The notes beneath the pieces are model-generated. The model did not search any database. It was not told where the DNA came from and was given only the letters and a program-made list of their open reading frames with translations. Positions 38,601-46,834 of a DNA stretch of 64,000 nt are shown here, one piece after another (the first letter of the stretch is position 1; each line of letters opens with the position of its first letter). The stretch is taken from assembly GCA_964578485.1 (NCBI GenBank), contig CAZODA010000012.1, positions 1-64,000 on the forward strand, read 5' to 3'. The stretch is from CAZODA01 sp964578485. Lineage in GTDB: Bacteria; Bacteroidota; Bacteroidia; Bacteroidales; Marinilabiliaceae. A program made the translations under genes and the position numbers.

Positions 38601-39137
38601 TGTCAGGAAATAAAATGAAAAACTTGACCAATAATGAAGTTTTTGAAGGAACATTTTTTTTTCATCATCCCAATACCATGAAGCCGGGCCATTAGCATAA
38701 AAATATATAGCATTATTATAATGCCATATTCCTACTTCAGGCAAGTCGTCGGGTCGTTCTATATTATTTTGTGAGGGTAGCATCTGCCCTCCGTAGCCAT
38801 ATACAGCTACCTTTGAAGGCTGGCTGAATCCCCACGATTGAAGCATTGAATACGGTATTCTGTGAATTCCACTTTCATTCACAGATATTTTCTGCCAGTT
38901 TCCTGAACCTAAAACTGAAGAAGTAGAAAATCCACAGCCATCATTTTGTGATTTTAATTCTGCAAGCGACAAATCAAGGTCATCAGTCTTTATAGAAGTC
39001 GCGTTATGCCCTATGATTTGATTTTCTGTAATTAATTTATCTTTTTGTTGTTTTTCAGCATAATTAATGGCTCCATTTACAATAACTGGAGACAGAAAAG
39101 AGAAAATACAGAAAAAATAAAAAATCCTTAGCTTCAC
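35613..39137 (-). CDS. Second PorU-family sortase (tandem paralogue)
   Basis: The 1174-residue protein matches its neighbour along the whole length (VAVYGYGGQMLP, EVGIWHYNNAIYFYANGP, FSWGHQDPTAIR). It has the C25 His in NFVGHGGSHAL and Cys in TATCTFSRFDDHD. After the signal peptide it has about 60 extra residues (with QQKDKLITENQIIG) that the other copy lacks. The C-terminus is again signal-domain-like (TPGLYFVRFSIRT). It is first in the porU-porU-porV-ispF unit and diverges from the gldJ-like gene. Most T9SS organisms are described with one porU, so one of the pair may have another substrate range. Which is the orthologue of the studied PorU cannot be decided here. Confidence 0.9.
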   Translation of the reverse strand: MKLRIFYFFCIFSFLSPVIVNGAINYAEKQQKDKLITENQIIGHNATSIKTDDLDLSLAELKSQNDGCGFSTSSVLGSGNWQKISVNESGIHRIPYSMLQSWGFSQPSKVAVYGYGGQMLPSQNNIERPDDLPEVGIWHYNNAIYFYANGPASWYWDDEKKMFLQKLHYWSSFSFYFLTEKNDKIKEPIQMPPLDGIPTVNVTHYDERHYHEAELINIMKSGRKWFGERFDASSGRLEHSFKFTLNNRDVSQAVRITSSMAARSGSSSSFSFFLNDSKSAFYSMSILPVQDMSRESGNFAVENSFITNVISDEKDLNLKVRYNPTTAIATGYMDYITINARSKLILNAHQLSFRDRESYEKGELALFSIENGKSETVVWDITHIESPVLIPSSFVSGRVEFKMKTDKAYEFIAFNPGGEFPVPQRIGKIENQNLHSHQQADYVIVVADDFQPYAEELAELHQAYNNLTPLVVPVSKIYNEFSWGHQDPTAIRLFMRMLYLRAADDNDKKPRYLLLFGSGSYNNKSKIPGVENGIVTYQSENSTHHTNTYVTDDYFGFLDCEQGGDDVNDILYLGIGRFPVRNITQAKNAVEKVRKYFEEQDVGAWRKNITFFAEDGDNHLHMSQADMLSKKVAENYPEYDIKKIYLDSYPETTISTGNRSPEAEDAVNRAISEGTVLFNFVGHGGSHALTKKEVVNRTSVKELNNIRRLPLFVTATCTFSRFDDHDGEPSAGELVFFNTRGGAIALLSTTRVVFANQNFILNNRFFDFVFNYDENGKRPALGDITRYTKNGLASGVNKLNFVLLGDPAIKLIYPSHNVKTTKINHQNIEEFGDTIKALSSVSIEGEVVDGKGLRIDDYNGEMEITVYDKQQEVATLGHEGIEPFQFKNFFSVLFKGKASVREGRFEMEFIIPFDIRYNYGDGKISYYAQSNDYGDAFGAFEKLKIGGFNTDFNPDDKGPEVKLYLNHPEFKNGDVTGSTPILYAELFDDSGINTSGTGIGHDIILILNENYNQALILNDYFKAKSDTYKEGVIEYQLPEVPEGLNNLSIRVWDTYNNSTTEELEFFVGKGKDLKIWNFIWYPNPISFNANGGFAFETGEPNSALEIDIDLYTIDGLVVGKHRIETVARGNYVADSGLSLMNMGAKTPGLYFVRFSIRTPEGKKAQIVEKIMLRP

Positions 39138-39603
39138 TTATTAACAATTTTAGAAATACCTTATTCACAAATAACGCAAAAATATTAATCTTGTTTCTTA
39201 TAGTTGGTCAAAAAATATATTTTTCATATCAAAGTGTAGCTTTTTCGGCAGTTGATCAACTATGAATTTTATTCAACACCATCAAGATTAAAAAAAATGC
39301 TTATCTTCTCATCTCCGGAAAGCATTAAGGATTAAATTATCAGCGATAAATTTATTATTACTTATTTTGCTTTTTGATATATTAGATATAATAATATACC
39401 AAAACCAACAGTTTAGCGTTAATATTGTTTACAAGATAGCAGTATTGTGCTTTAGTTAAAAAAATATATTAAGAAGGCATTTTTAATATAACCTTTTTCT
39501 ATTTTTACAGTATAAAGCAAAAGAAGAAAGAAGTATCATAAGCAAAAGTTTATGATAAATATATGTTTAATATTATGCAACTTAGAATTCAAGAACATAA
39601 GCT
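39138..39603. promoter_or_regulatory. Divergent intergenic region between the porU unit and the gldJ-like gene
   Basis: The 466 bases separate two divergent secretion units and should hold both promoters. The sequence is AT-rich with no open frame. An imperfect ATGCTT/AAGCAT inverted repeat is visible at about 39298-39326. I see no TAnnTTTG element with a good -33 partner in either direction, so the promoter positions are not assigned. Confidence 0.4.
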
Positions 39604-41091
39604 ATGAAATTTAGAGCAAGCTCATTACTAATTATTTTTGCCTCTGCATTGGTTATTACTTCATGTTCCAGAGGTCGAAACGTTTCTTCCACTACCGGTT
39701 GGGCATATAATGATCCCGCCTATGGAGGTTTCGAGTATAAATCCGGATTTGAACAAGCAACCGGTCCCGGACTTGTTTTTATTGAAGGCGGTACTTTTAT
39801 TATGGGTCAGGTAGATGAAGATGTAATGCGTGATTGGAACAATGTACCACGTCGTGTTACTGTACCATCTTTTTATATGGATGAAACCGAAGTAAGAAAT
39901 GTTGATTACAGGGAGTATCTATATTGGATTAGAAGGGTTTTTACCGACTATCCTGAAGTTTATCGCAACGCTCTTCCCGACACTTTAGTTTGGCGAAGGC
40001 CTCTTGCTTATAATGAGCCCCTGGTTGAAAATTATTTCCGCCATCCTGCTTATAGTGACTACCCGGTAGTAGGCGTCAATTGGCTGCAGGCAAATAATTA
40101 CTGTTCGTGGCGTACCGATCGTGTGAACGAGGTAATTTTGATCAAACGAGGAGTTCTCGAAATGGACGTTAATCAACAAAACGAAAACAATTTTAATACC
40201 GAGGCTTATTTATTAGGTCAATATGATGGTATTGAAGGCAGACGTCCAATGCCGGATCTTGATCCTAACAGAGACACACGCCGTGTGAGAGCCGACGACG
40301 GAATACTTTTACCCCGTTATCGTTTACCAACAGAAGCTGAGTGGGAATATGCCGCTGTTGGTCTTATTGGTAACTCTTATGAAGAACGTCTTACCCATCG
40401 TAGGATTTATCCTTGGGATGGCCATATTGTAAGGAATCCAAGTAGAAAAGAACGCGGTCAGATGATGGCCAACTTTGTACGCGGGCGTGGTGACTATATG
40501 GGAATGGCAGGTTCTTTAAATGATGGAGGTGATGTTACTGTACACGTAAGATCCTACTATCCTAATGATTACGGCTTATATTGCATGGCGGGTAATGTTA
40601 ATGAGTGGGTTGCTGATGTTTATCGTCCTCTTTCACACCAGGATGTTGATGAGTTCAGTCCTTTTAGGGGCAACATTTTCGAAACTAAGGTCTTAGATGA
40701 AGAGGGTATGGTGGTTGACAAGGACGAATTCGGACGTATCCGCTACCGTGAAGAGACAGATGAGGATATATTGGAGAGACCTAATTATCGTCACCCCGAC
40801 AACAGGAATTTCCGTGATGGTGATGCTATTTCAAATTTATCCTCTGCAGAAGGATGGGTTGATTCCGATTATGAAACAACAAATATGTATTCTGCCGCTC
40901 CTACCGATGAGCTAAGTAGTGGTATATCCGACCGTTCACGTGTTTATAAGGGTGGGGGCTGGCGCGACAGGGCCTATTGGCTAAGTCCGGGTACTCGTAG
41001 ATTCTTAGACGAACGTGATGCCAGGGATGACCTTGGATTCCGTTGTGCAATGACAAGAGTGGGTTCTCCCTCTTCAAATAAAAAAAGATAG
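39604..41091 (+). CDS. gldJ: GldJ-like lipoprotein (SUMF1 fold) of the type IX secretion/gliding machinery
   Basis: The 495 residues have a lipoprotein signal ending ALVITSCSRG, with the lipidated Cys at about residue 21. A formylglycine-generating-enzyme (SUMF1) domain follows, beginning FIEGGTFIMGQVDEDV, with LPTEAEWEYAAVG, MAGNVNEWVADVYRP and GGGWRDRAYWLSPGTRRF. The central part has a long insertion (about residues 180-240 and 320-420), as seen in GldJ and GldK. GldJ stabilises GldK and the T9SS motor-associated ring. Linkage to porU, porV and murF matches the known arrangement in Flavobacterium, which favours GldJ over GldK. A terminator follows. Confidence 0.85.
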   Translation: MKFRASSLLIIFASALVITSCSRGRNVSSTTGWAYNDPAYGGFEYKSGFEQATGPGLVFIEGGTFIMGQVDEDVMRDWNNVPRRVTVPSFYMDETEVRNVDYREYLYWIRRVFTDYPEVYRNALPDTLVWRRPLAYNEPLVENYFRHPAYSDYPVVGVNWLQANNYCSWRTDRVNEVILIKRGVLEMDVNQQNENNFNTEAYLLGQYDGIEGRRPMPDLDPNRDTRRVRADDGILLPRYRLPTEAEWEYAAVGLIGNSYEERLTHRRIYPWDGHIVRNPSRKERGQMMANFVRGRGDYMGMAGSLNDGGDVTVHVRSYYPNDYGLYCMAGNVNEWVADVYRPLSHQDVDEFSPFRGNIFETKVLDEEGMVVDKDEFGRIRYREETDEDILERPNYRHPDNRNFRDGDAISNLSSAEGWVDSDYETTNMYSAAPTDELSSGISDRSRVYKGGGWRDRAYWLSPGTRRFLDERDARDDLGFRCAMTRVGSPSSNKKR

Positions 41092-41107
41092 AATTAACTA
41101 TATAAAG

Positions 41108-41139
41108 AAAAGGCTGATATAATCTCAGCCTTTTTTTTT
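41108..41139 (+). terminator. Terminator after the gldJ-like gene
   Basis: A 9-base perfect stem (AAAGGCTGA with TCAGCCTTT) around a 7-base loop runs into a stretch of T. It lies just after the stop codon and before murF. Confidence 0.9.
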
Positions 41140-41165
41140 GCCTAAATTCTAAACATTTGATAATC

Positions 41166-42467
41166 ATGAATATTCATGAAATATATGAATTCTATCTAAA
41201 GTCGGGACAAGTAACTATCGACAGCCGAAAATGTCTTCCCGGAACAATATTTTTTGCACTCAAGGGTGATAAATTTGATGGTAATAATTTTGCATCCGAC
41301 GCTCTCAAAAATGGATGTAGTTATGCTATAGTTGATAATCCTGAGCTTAAGAATAAAGCCGATCATATTTGGGTACCGGATGCTCTAAAAACATTACAAC
41401 AATTAGCCACCTTACATCGTCTTAAAAGTGAGCTTAAAGTAATAGCCATTACAGGTTCGAATGGCAAAACCACTACTAAAGAACTTATTTCGGTAATACT
41501 TACTGAAAAATACAGGGTTTGGAGTACTCAGGGAAATTTAAATAATCATATTGGTGTTCCTCTTACTCTTTTGTCTATTCCTCCGGGCACTCAAATAGCT
41601 GTTGTAGAAATGGGAGCCAACCATAAGGGTGAAATTTCAGATTTATGTGAAATAGCTCAGCCTGATATGGGTTTAATTACAAATATAGGAAAGGCACATC
41701 TCGAAGGTTTTGGATCTCTTGAAGGTGTAAAGCAGGCAAAAAAGGAGCTATATAGCTACTTGATTAAACACGGTGGTGAAATATTTATAAATGATGACAA
41801 TCCCATATTAAAAGATTTGTTGGGAGATCATCAATCAGGTGTTTACCGTTATGGTAGCGATAAAAGTTGTGAAGTTTGTGGCAGCTATCTCAAATCAGAT
41901 CCTTTAATGAGTTTTCAATGGAAATCTCCTTTCTCGGAATGGACAAATGTTCAAACTCAATTAACAGGAACTTATAATTTCGAAAATGCCTTGGCTGCTG
42001 TAATAGTTGGGGTTCACTTTGCTGTTCCACAGAACTTAATTAATTCTGCACTAACACGATATAAACCTCTTAACTATCGTTCTCAACTGCTTCAAACAAA
42101 AACCAATAAAATTGTTCTGGATGCCTATAATGCCAATCCATCGAGTATGCAAGTTGCTCTAAAGCATTTCGACACTATGAAGGCTTCAAATAAAATAGTA
42201 ATCCTTGGAGAAATGAAAGAAGTTGGTAAAGAAAGTCATGCAGAACACAAAAAGATAATTGCACAGCTACAAACTATGAGTATTAATAAATGTATCCTCA
42301 TAGGTAATGAATTTAAAAACACTTTTCCTCACGACGAAAAATTCCTTTGGTTCCTGAATTCCGAAGACTTATTATCTTTTATTAATCGTCAGCCCCTATC
42401 CCATTCACTTATTCTGATAAAAGGAAGCAGGATAAACAAGCTTGAAAAGTTAAGCGAATTTTTATAG
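41166..42467 (+). CDS. murF: UDP-N-acetylmuramoyl-tripeptide--D-alanyl-D-alanine ligase
   Basis: A Mur ligase of about 433 residues. The N-terminal substrate domain has VTIDSRKCLPGTIFFALKG, the ATP loop is ITGSNGKTTTKELI, and NLNNHIGVPLTLL and VVEMGANHKGEI follow. The C-terminal domain has VLDAYNANPSSM and VILGEMKEVGKES. It adds D-Ala-D-Ala to the muramyl tripeptide in the cytoplasm and uses the product of ddl, also in this window. The ATG at 41166 is preferred to an in-frame TTG at 41157. Position next to gldJ is conserved in Bacteroidota. Confidence 0.95.
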   Translation: MNIHEIYEFYLKSGQVTIDSRKCLPGTIFFALKGDKFDGNNFASDALKNGCSYAIVDNPELKNKADHIWVPDALKTLQQLATLHRLKSELKVIAITGSNGKTTTKELISVILTEKYRVWSTQGNLNNHIGVPLTLLSIPPGTQIAVVEMGANHKGEISDLCEIAQPDMGLITNIGKAHLEGFGSLEGVKQAKKELYSYLIKHGGEIFINDDNPILKDLLGDHQSGVYRYGSDKSCEVCGSYLKSDPLMSFQWKSPFSEWTNVQTQLTGTYNFENALAAVIVGVHFAVPQNLINSALTRYKPLNYRSQLLQTKTNKIVLDAYNANPSSMQVALKHFDTMKASNKIVILGEMKEVGKESHAEHKKIIAQLQTMSINKCILIGNEFKNTFPHDEKFLWFLNSEDLLSFINRQPLSHSLILIKGSRINKLEKLSEFL

Positions 42468-42487
42468 CTAAACTTTTATATCTATTG

Positions 42488-43528
42488 TTACAAATGATCA
42501 GGATGATTTATTTGGGAGAAATAACGTTTTTTACGAACAAAAAAATCAAAAACTACAGAACCTTTATATATTTCAGGATGATTTGTATGAGAAACTTTTG
42601 CAGCTAAAAGTTTCCTTTGACCATAAAAATGTCTAAACTTTTTTATAAAGCTCCAATGAGCTTTATATACGGCAAGAAAATAATTCCATTCCTTTCTAAA
42701 TAAAAAATGAATACTTGCCAAATAATCCAAACACATTCTAAATATCAATAAACAATAAACTCCCGATCCCATTCGATTTTTAATAATAAGAAAAAGATTA
42801 TTCCTAAAATTTAAATACGTTTTTGAAGGATTATTGTAGTTTAAAGTTCCACCCCCAAGATGGAGCACTTCGCTATCAGGGACATACATCACCTTATACC
42901 CCATATTTTTAACTCTCCAACACCAATCTATTTCCTCCATATGTGCGAAAAAGAGAGGATCGAAGCCCCCGGATTTGAGGAATAAATTTGTTTTGACCAT
43001 TAAAGCCGACCCACTGCCCCAAAAAACAGAATCGGCTTGATTATATTGATTTTCATCTTTTTCAATGACATTAAACATTCTTCCTCTACAAAAGGTGTAG
43101 CCAAATATATCTATAAAGCCTCCTGCAGCACCGGCATACTCAAAATAATCAGGACGATTTGCATCTTTAATCTTAGGCACAGCTGCAGCAACAGAGCGGC
43201 TGTTTTTCATTGTCTTCACCATTGGTAGTAACCATCCGGGTTGAGGAGCCACATCCGAATTCAACATCACTACATATTCTGTATCAAGAAATGTAAGTGC
43301 TTTATTATATCCTCCGGCAAATCCCAGATTTTCATCAAAGCGTATTACATTAATTTTAGGATAATTTTCTTTGAGCCATTCTACTGAATCATCAGTAGAA
43401 CCATTATCTGCAACCACGATTTTAACACCTTCAATATTTGAATTTTTTACAACTTCAGGTAAAAACTTTTCAAGTAAGTTTCGTGTATTCCAGTTTAATA
43501 TTACAATTGATACAGAGAATCGAAGCAT
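42488..43528 (-). CDS. Family 2 glycosyltransferase (rhamnosyltransferase-like)
   Basis: The 346 residues have a GT-A domain with VSIVILNWNTRNLLEKFLPE, VVADNGSTDDSVEWLK, the VVMLNSDVAPQPGWL metal site and FFAHMEEIDWCWRVKNMGYK. The last is typical of WbbL-like transferases that act on O-antigen or other surface glycans. The C-terminal 80 residues are basic with one hydrophobic stretch and may contact the membrane. It starts two bases after the acyltransferase gene stop on the same strand, so a role in lipopolysaccharide or glycolipid assembly is inferred. Confidence 0.88.
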   Translation of the reverse strand: MLRFSVSIVILNWNTRNLLEKFLPEVVKNSNIEGVKIVVADNGSTDDSVEWLKENYPKINVIRFDENLGFAGGYNKALTFLDTEYVVMLNSDVAPQPGWLLPMVKTMKNSRSVAAAVPKIKDANRPDYFEYAGAAGGFIDIFGYTFCRGRMFNVIEKDENQYNQADSVFWGSGSALMVKTNLFLKSGGFDPLFFAHMEEIDWCWRVKNMGYKVMYVPDSEVLHLGGGTLNYNNPSKTYLNFRNNLFLIIKNRMGSGVYCLLIFRMCLDYLASIHFLFRKEWNYFLAVYKAHWSFIKKFRHFYGQRKLLAAKVSHTNHPEIYKGSVVFDFFVRKKRYFSQINHPDHL

Positions 43529-43530
43529 TA

Positions 43531-44421
43531 TTAAGTTTCTTTATACAAATGCTGATGTTTCCATCGGCGATGAGACCATAGCCAGTATTCAGGCTTTTTC
43601 CTAATTTGTCTTTCAAGCATTCTTACATGCCATTCGGTAATTTCAAACTCCTCTGCTGTCTTCACATCTCCGGGAAAAGGAATGAAAGATAATTGATATT
43701 GACCTCTTTTAATTTTCTCCATATCCCAGAATAATACTACAGCATCAGTTAAACGAGCCATTTTCTCAGGCCCTAAGATTATTGGAGTATTTTGACCTAA
43801 GAAAATGGTCCAATAATCAAGTTCGTTTTTTCCCGGACTTTGATCACAAATAAGCCCTAATACAAAGCGTATATTCTTACGTTTATGTTGAATAACTTCC
43901 CGAGCGGTAAGTTTCTTCTCTACATTAATTGTTCCAAAACGATTTCGCAGACGCAACATATAACGATCGAAGTAAGGATTTTTTAAAGGTCGATATACAG
44001 AAATACCGGCTACCTGAAAAGACAAATTAATTGATGGCACCCATTCCCAGTTTCCATAATGCCCAAGTACAGCTATTATATCTTTTCCTTCATTAAGATA
44101 TTCCTCAATAATTTCAGGATTAACAGCCCTCAATCTGAACTTCATTTCTTCAAGAGGAATATTTTCAATAACGATGGTTTCTACTATCAAATCACAAAAA
44201 TGCCTATAAAATCGCAAACGTATCTTACGAAGATCTTTAGAACTTTTGTCGGGAAATGCCCTGGACAGATTATCGTTAATAATCTTTTTACGATATCCTA
44301 CTATTAATATTATCAAGAATAGAAAATCTGATAGCCTGTAAAGAACAAACATAGGCAACCAGCTTAACACCCAAAGCAATGGATAAACAATATAAAATCC
44401 GACTGCTTGAAGTACTTTCAT
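43531..44421 (-). CDS. Lipid A lauroyl/myristoyl acyltransferase family protein (LpxL/HtrB)
   Basis: The 296-residue protein has an N-terminal membrane helix and the HxxxxE acyltransferase motif in VLGHYGNWEWVP. VYRPLKNPYFDRYMLRLRNRFG and ICDQSP are also family features. The C-terminal WHVRMLERQIRKKPEYWLWSHRRWK is the usual end of LpxL-type enzymes. It adds a secondary acyl chain to lipid A at the inner membrane. Transcribed between the inositol-phosphatase gene (one-base gap) and the GT2 gene. Confidence 0.92.
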   Translation of the reverse strand: MKVLQAVGFYIVYPLLWVLSWLPMFVLYRLSDFLFLIILIVGYRKKIINDNLSRAFPDKSSKDLRKIRLRFYRHFCDLIVETIVIENIPLEEMKFRLRAVNPEIIEEYLNEGKDIIAVLGHYGNWEWVPSINLSFQVAGISVYRPLKNPYFDRYMLRLRNRFGTINVEKKLTAREVIQHKRKNIRFVLGLICDQSPGKNELDYWTIFLGQNTPIILGPEKMARLTDAVVLFWDMEKIKRGQYQLSFIPFPGDVKTAEEFEITEWHVRMLERQIRKKPEYWLWSHRRWKHQHLYKET

Positions 44422-44422
44422 A

Positions 44423-45223
44423 TTATTTTTGCTTTAAGTAAAAAGAGACTTTTTTGAAAAATTCATTAAAAACCAAGGTGTTAGATGCAATTATTTCTCG
44501 TTTTTCAAAATAATTTTCTTCACCTGAAAAATCAGAAACTTTACCTCCTGCTTGTTTCACCAAAAATAGTCCGGCAGCTATATCCCAATCATTCAAATTA
44601 TATTCATAAAAAGCATCAAAACGTCCACAGGCTACATAGGCTAAATCAACAGCTGCAGATCCCATTCGGCGCATGCCATGACTGTTTCGCATAAAGTAAT
44701 GCAATGATTCGATAAAACTGTCAATTAAGTCAAAGTTAGTGTACGGAAAACCTGTGGCAATAAGGCTGTCTGAAATATTTTCATTGCTTGACACATGAAT
44801 TTCTTTTTCATTCATTAAAGCAGGGCCATCTTTCCATGAATAGAAGCATTCGTCAAGTCCAATTTCATAAATTACTCCTAACACAATTTCATCGTACTCC
44901 TTCAAAGCTATACTTATACTAAAGGGATATAATCCATGAATAAAATTTGTAGTACCATCAATGGGATCAATTACCCAATTAAATCTTTCACTTTTTTTGG
45001 AAATTGTTTCTTCTTCAGTAATAAATCCGGCTTCGGGCAAAACTGCTGAAAGGTCGGCAACTATTCTTTTTTCAGCCTCTTGATCGTACTTCGTTACAAA
45101 GTCATTTTTGCCCTTTTCATGTATTTCAGGCTCGTGATTTAATCTGGCTTCTCGAATAAAAGCACCTGTTGTTCGTGCAGATATTACAGCATGTAAACAC
45201 AATTCTCTGTAATTTATTTTCAT
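44423..45223 (-). CDS. Inositol monophosphatase family protein
   Basis: The 266-residue protein has the Mg-dependent phosphatase motifs: ITEEETISK with the first Glu, FNWVIDPIDGTTNFIHG, and the C-terminal LNDWDIAAGLFLVKQAGG. It dephosphorylates inositol phosphates or related sugar phosphates (for example fructose-1,6-bisphosphate, 3'-phosphoadenosine nucleotides, histidinol phosphate). The specificity is not clear. It heads a tightly packed minus-strand operon with the acyltransferase and glycosyltransferase. Confidence 0.92.
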   Translation of the reverse strand: MKINYRELCLHAVISARTTGAFIREARLNHEPEIHEKGKNDFVTKYDQEAEKRIVADLSAVLPEAGFITEEETISKKSERFNWVIDPIDGTTNFIHGLYPFSISIALKEYDEIVLGVIYEIGLDECFYSWKDGPALMNEKEIHVSSNENISDSLIATGFPYTNFDLIDSFIESLHYFMRNSHGMRRMGSAAVDLAYVACGRFDAFYEYNLNDWDIAAGLFLVKQAGGKVSDFSGEENYFEKREIIASNTLVFNEFFKKVSFYLKQK

Positions 45224-45370
45224 TTTAACACATTAAAATTTAAAAATATCCCAAAGATACTAAAATGAATTATTACTTTACGCAACAAAATTTGTTAGTG
45301 ATCAGCTGCCAAAACGAAAAATAGTAATTTTATTATCATAAGAATAAAATGAGCAAATGATTTTAAAGAT

Positions 45371-46657
45371 ATGAACTATCATCAAACTCTTCAGTTTCTT
45401 TTCGACCAGCTGCCTATGTATCAGCGCATTGGCGCGAAAGCTTATAAGAGCGATTTAAATAATATTAAACTATTGGTTAAACATTTAGGCCATCCTCACA
45501 AACAGTTTAAAAGCATACATATTGCCGGCACTAATGGAAAAGGGTCTGTTTCAAACATGCTTGCCTCAATTTTTATGGAGGCAGGTTATAAAACGGGACT
45601 TCATACATCACCCCATTTAAATGATTTTCGTGAGCGTATCCGTATCGGTAAAAAAATGGTGCCTAAAATATTTGTTATAAATTTTATCGCTGATAACAAA
45701 CAAATTATCCGCGAGCTTCAGCCCTCATTTTTTGAATTAACAGTGGCAATGGCCTTTTATTATTTTGCAGAGAAAAAAGTTGATATTGCCATTATTGAAA
45801 CAGGTTTGGGAGGGCGTCTGGATTCTACCAATATTATAACTCCCCAATTATCAATTATAACAAATATAGCTTTAGATCATACTGCCTTTCTCGGTAATAC
45901 ACAGGAAAAAATTGCCTATGAAAAAGCAGGAATTATAAAACACGGGATTCCTGTCGTTGTTGGAAGAAAACAAGTTGAAACAACAACAATATTTAAAAAT
46001 GCAGCAAATGCCAAACAAACAAAAGTGATATATGCCGATGATCTATATTCGGTGGCAATTAAAAAAGATAATCCAAACCAAAAACTTATTTCTATCTTAA
46101 AAAATGGAATAAAATATGGTGAGGATATTAATATGCCCTTATTAGGTAATCACCAGAATGAAAACATTAAAACTGTCGCAGCTTCAGTAGAAATATTGAA
46201 AGAATCAGGCTTTAAATTAAATTTTGATTCATTTAAAAAAGGCCTTGAAAATATTATTTCAAACACATCATTTAAAGGACGATGGCAAATAATAAATAAA
46301 AATCCGTTAATTATTTGCGATACAGGACACAACGAAGATGGACTAAAATTAAGCATGCAACAATTAAGTGAAACACCACATGATAAATTGTTCATAATTT
46401 TTGGCTTAGTAGATGACAAAGATGCTCAAGCACTTCTAAAACATCTTCCCATGCATGCTCAAATCTATTTTACAAAAGCAAATAATCCAAGATCCCTAAA
46501 TCCGGAAAAACTCAAAAAAGTTGGTGACTTAATGGGATTAAATAGTAAAATATATCCGAATGTAATGGATGCCCTGCAACAAGCAAAAGAAAAAGCCAGC
46601 CCTAAAGATTTGATTTTCATTGGAGGAAGCACATTTATAGTAGCTGAAGTAGTTTAA
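45371..46657 (+). CDS. folC: Bifunctional folylpolyglutamate/dihydrofolate synthase
   Basis: The 428-residue Mur-ligase-like enzyme has the P-loop HIAGTNGKGSVSNMLASIF, HTSPHLNDFRERI, IIETGLGGRLDSTNII and ITNIALDHTAFLGNT. The C-terminal domain has ICDTGHNEDGLK and the IGGSTFIVAE end typical of FolC. It adds glutamate to dihydropteroate and to folates. The upstream 147 bases separate it from the divergent inositol-phosphatase gene. The terminal sequence is followed by the tRNA-Val promoter. Confidence 0.95.
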   Translation: MNYHQTLQFLFDQLPMYQRIGAKAYKSDLNNIKLLVKHLGHPHKQFKSIHIAGTNGKGSVSNMLASIFMEAGYKTGLHTSPHLNDFRERIRIGKKMVPKIFVINFIADNKQIIRELQPSFFELTVAMAFYYFAEKKVDIAIIETGLGGRLDSTNIITPQLSIITNIALDHTAFLGNTQEKIAYEKAGIIKHGIPVVVGRKQVETTTIFKNAANAKQTKVIYADDLYSVAIKKDNPNQKLISILKNGIKYGEDINMPLLGNHQNENIKTVAASVEILKESGFKLNFDSFKKGLENIISNTSFKGRWQIINKNPLIICDTGHNEDGLKLSMQQLSETPHDKLFIIFGLVDDKDAQALLKHLPMHAQIYFTKANNPRSLNPEKLKKVGDLMGLNSKIYPNVMDALQQAKEKASPKDLIFIGGSTFIVAEVV

Positions 46658-46669
46658 TTTGACAAAATG

Positions 46670-46701
46670 TTTGTCTGTTCACCAAAACTCTTCTATATTT
46701 G
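46670..46701 (+). promoter_or_regulatory. Promoter for tRNA-Val
   Basis: TTTG at 46670-46673, 20 bases, then TATATTTG at 46694-46701. This fits the Bacteroidota consensus, 23 bases before the tRNA. Confidence 0.75.
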
Positions 46702-46724
46702 CATCGATTTTTAAAAATAATAAC

Positions 46725-46799
46725 GGGCGCTTAGCTCAGCTGGTTCAGAGCACCTGGTTTACACCCAGGGGGTCAGCGGTTCGAATCCGTTAGCGCCCA
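46725..46799 (+). tRNA. tRNA-Val (UAC)
   Basis: A 75-base cloverleaf. The acceptor is GGGCGCT with AGCGCCC, the D arm GCTC-GAGC, the anticodon arm CCTGG-TTTACAC-CCAGG giving anticodon UAC, and the T arm AGCGG-TTCGAAT-CCGTT. The 3' CCA is not encoded. Confidence 0.96.
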
Positions 46800-46806
46800 C
46801 AACAAG

Positions 46807-46834
46807 AAGCTGTCTTACAAGGACAGCTTTTTTT
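46807..46834 (+). terminator. Terminator after tRNA-Val
   Basis: An 8-base perfect stem (AAGCTGTC with GACAGCTT) around a 7-base loop is followed by a T run. It lies 7 bases after the tRNA. Confidence 0.9.
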
